Of a DNA stretch of 64,000 bases, positions 63,984-64,000 are shown in pieces. How positions within the stretch are numbered: the first letter of the stretch is position 1; the number at the start of each line of letters is the position of its first letter. The notes under the pieces were generated by a model, which saw only the letters and a program-made list of their open reading frames with translations, was not told the origin of the DNA and searched no databases. This stretch comes from an uncultured Aquimarina sp. (GTDB lineage: Bacteria > Bacteroidota > Bacteroidia > Flavobacteriales > Flavobacteriaceae). A program made the translations under genes and the position numbers. The DNA is taken from positions 620,001 to 684,000 of the forward strand of contig CANMSL010000001.1 in the NCBI GenBank assembly GCA_947500505.1, written 5' to 3'.

Positions 63984-64000
63984 ATGAATCTTAAGCGAGT
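63984..64000 (+). CDS. fabF: 3-oxoacyl-ACP synthase II, first codons only (cut by window edge)
   Basis: ATG AAT CTT AAG CGA GT begins MNLKRV, the usual FabF opening, directly after acpP. Only five full codons are present, so the call rests on synteny. Confidence 0.7.

Overview
The window is AT-rich, densely coded chromosome from a member of the Flavobacteriaceae (phylum Bacteroidota). The evidence is type IX secretion sorting domains (a type A tail on a pectate lyase, a type B tail on a 3579-residue surface protein), a PorP/SprF-type protein, many lipoproteins with Bacteroidota-style signals, a TTTG-N19-TAnnTTTG promoter, weak Shine-Dalgarno sites, and the large Bacteroidota form of PurF. A marine genus such as Aquimarina is a guess from overall flavour.

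Layout. 1-2.3 kb: a leftward operon of two unknown proteins, a NarL-type sensor kinase and its (cut) response regulator. 2.3-7.4 kb: an accessory stretch with a lipoprotein carrying an aerolysin/ETX-MTX2-like region, gene debris, an M50-type peptidase without a normal start codon, a decayed lipoprotein gene and a secreted PL1 lyase. 7.4-26.3 kb: mostly housekeeping genes (uracil-DNA glycosylase, rsmI, tdk-alr, mscL, asd, M14 and S9 peptidases, an ABC ATPase, lpxH, queD, an enoyl-CoA hydratase, MATE, GNAT, Usp) and a tRNA-Ala(GGC). 26.9-40.6 kb: a three-gene cell-surface operon made of a giant 15+15 repeat adhesin-like protein, PorP/SprF and a TPR/PD40/OmpA protein. 41-44.7 kb: small lipoproteins and a KtrB/TrkH potassium channel subunit. 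44.7-45.8 kb: a noncoding stretch with three related leftward elements, each ending in an intrinsic terminator. 45.8-49.2 kb: a likely metal-uptake locus (TonB receptor, lipoprotein, small Cys/His protein). 49.3-58 kb: a hydrolase and AddAB-type recombination nuclease genes, with an OmpA/TSP3 gene and a 72-residue peptide gene between addA and addB. 58-64 kb: sodA, purF, a PfkB kinase, rnhA, purN, acpP and the first codons of fabF.

Most noteworthy: (i) the 72-residue peptide, with a textbook double-glycine-type leader and a twin CX3C core; (ii) the tandem terminator-ended elements at 45.2-45.8 kb, which share an AATTGAAAC/GTTTCAATT stem and an AAGTTGAGTTTGT core, with a possible fourth relative after purF; (iii) the aerolysin-like lipoprotein behind a promoter with two CACGTATTTA boxes; (iv) a compact, apparently multi-stem structured element of about 97 nt before the S9 peptidase gene. 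Several genes of 32-56 codons and several palindromic repeats of flavobacterial type are also recorded.
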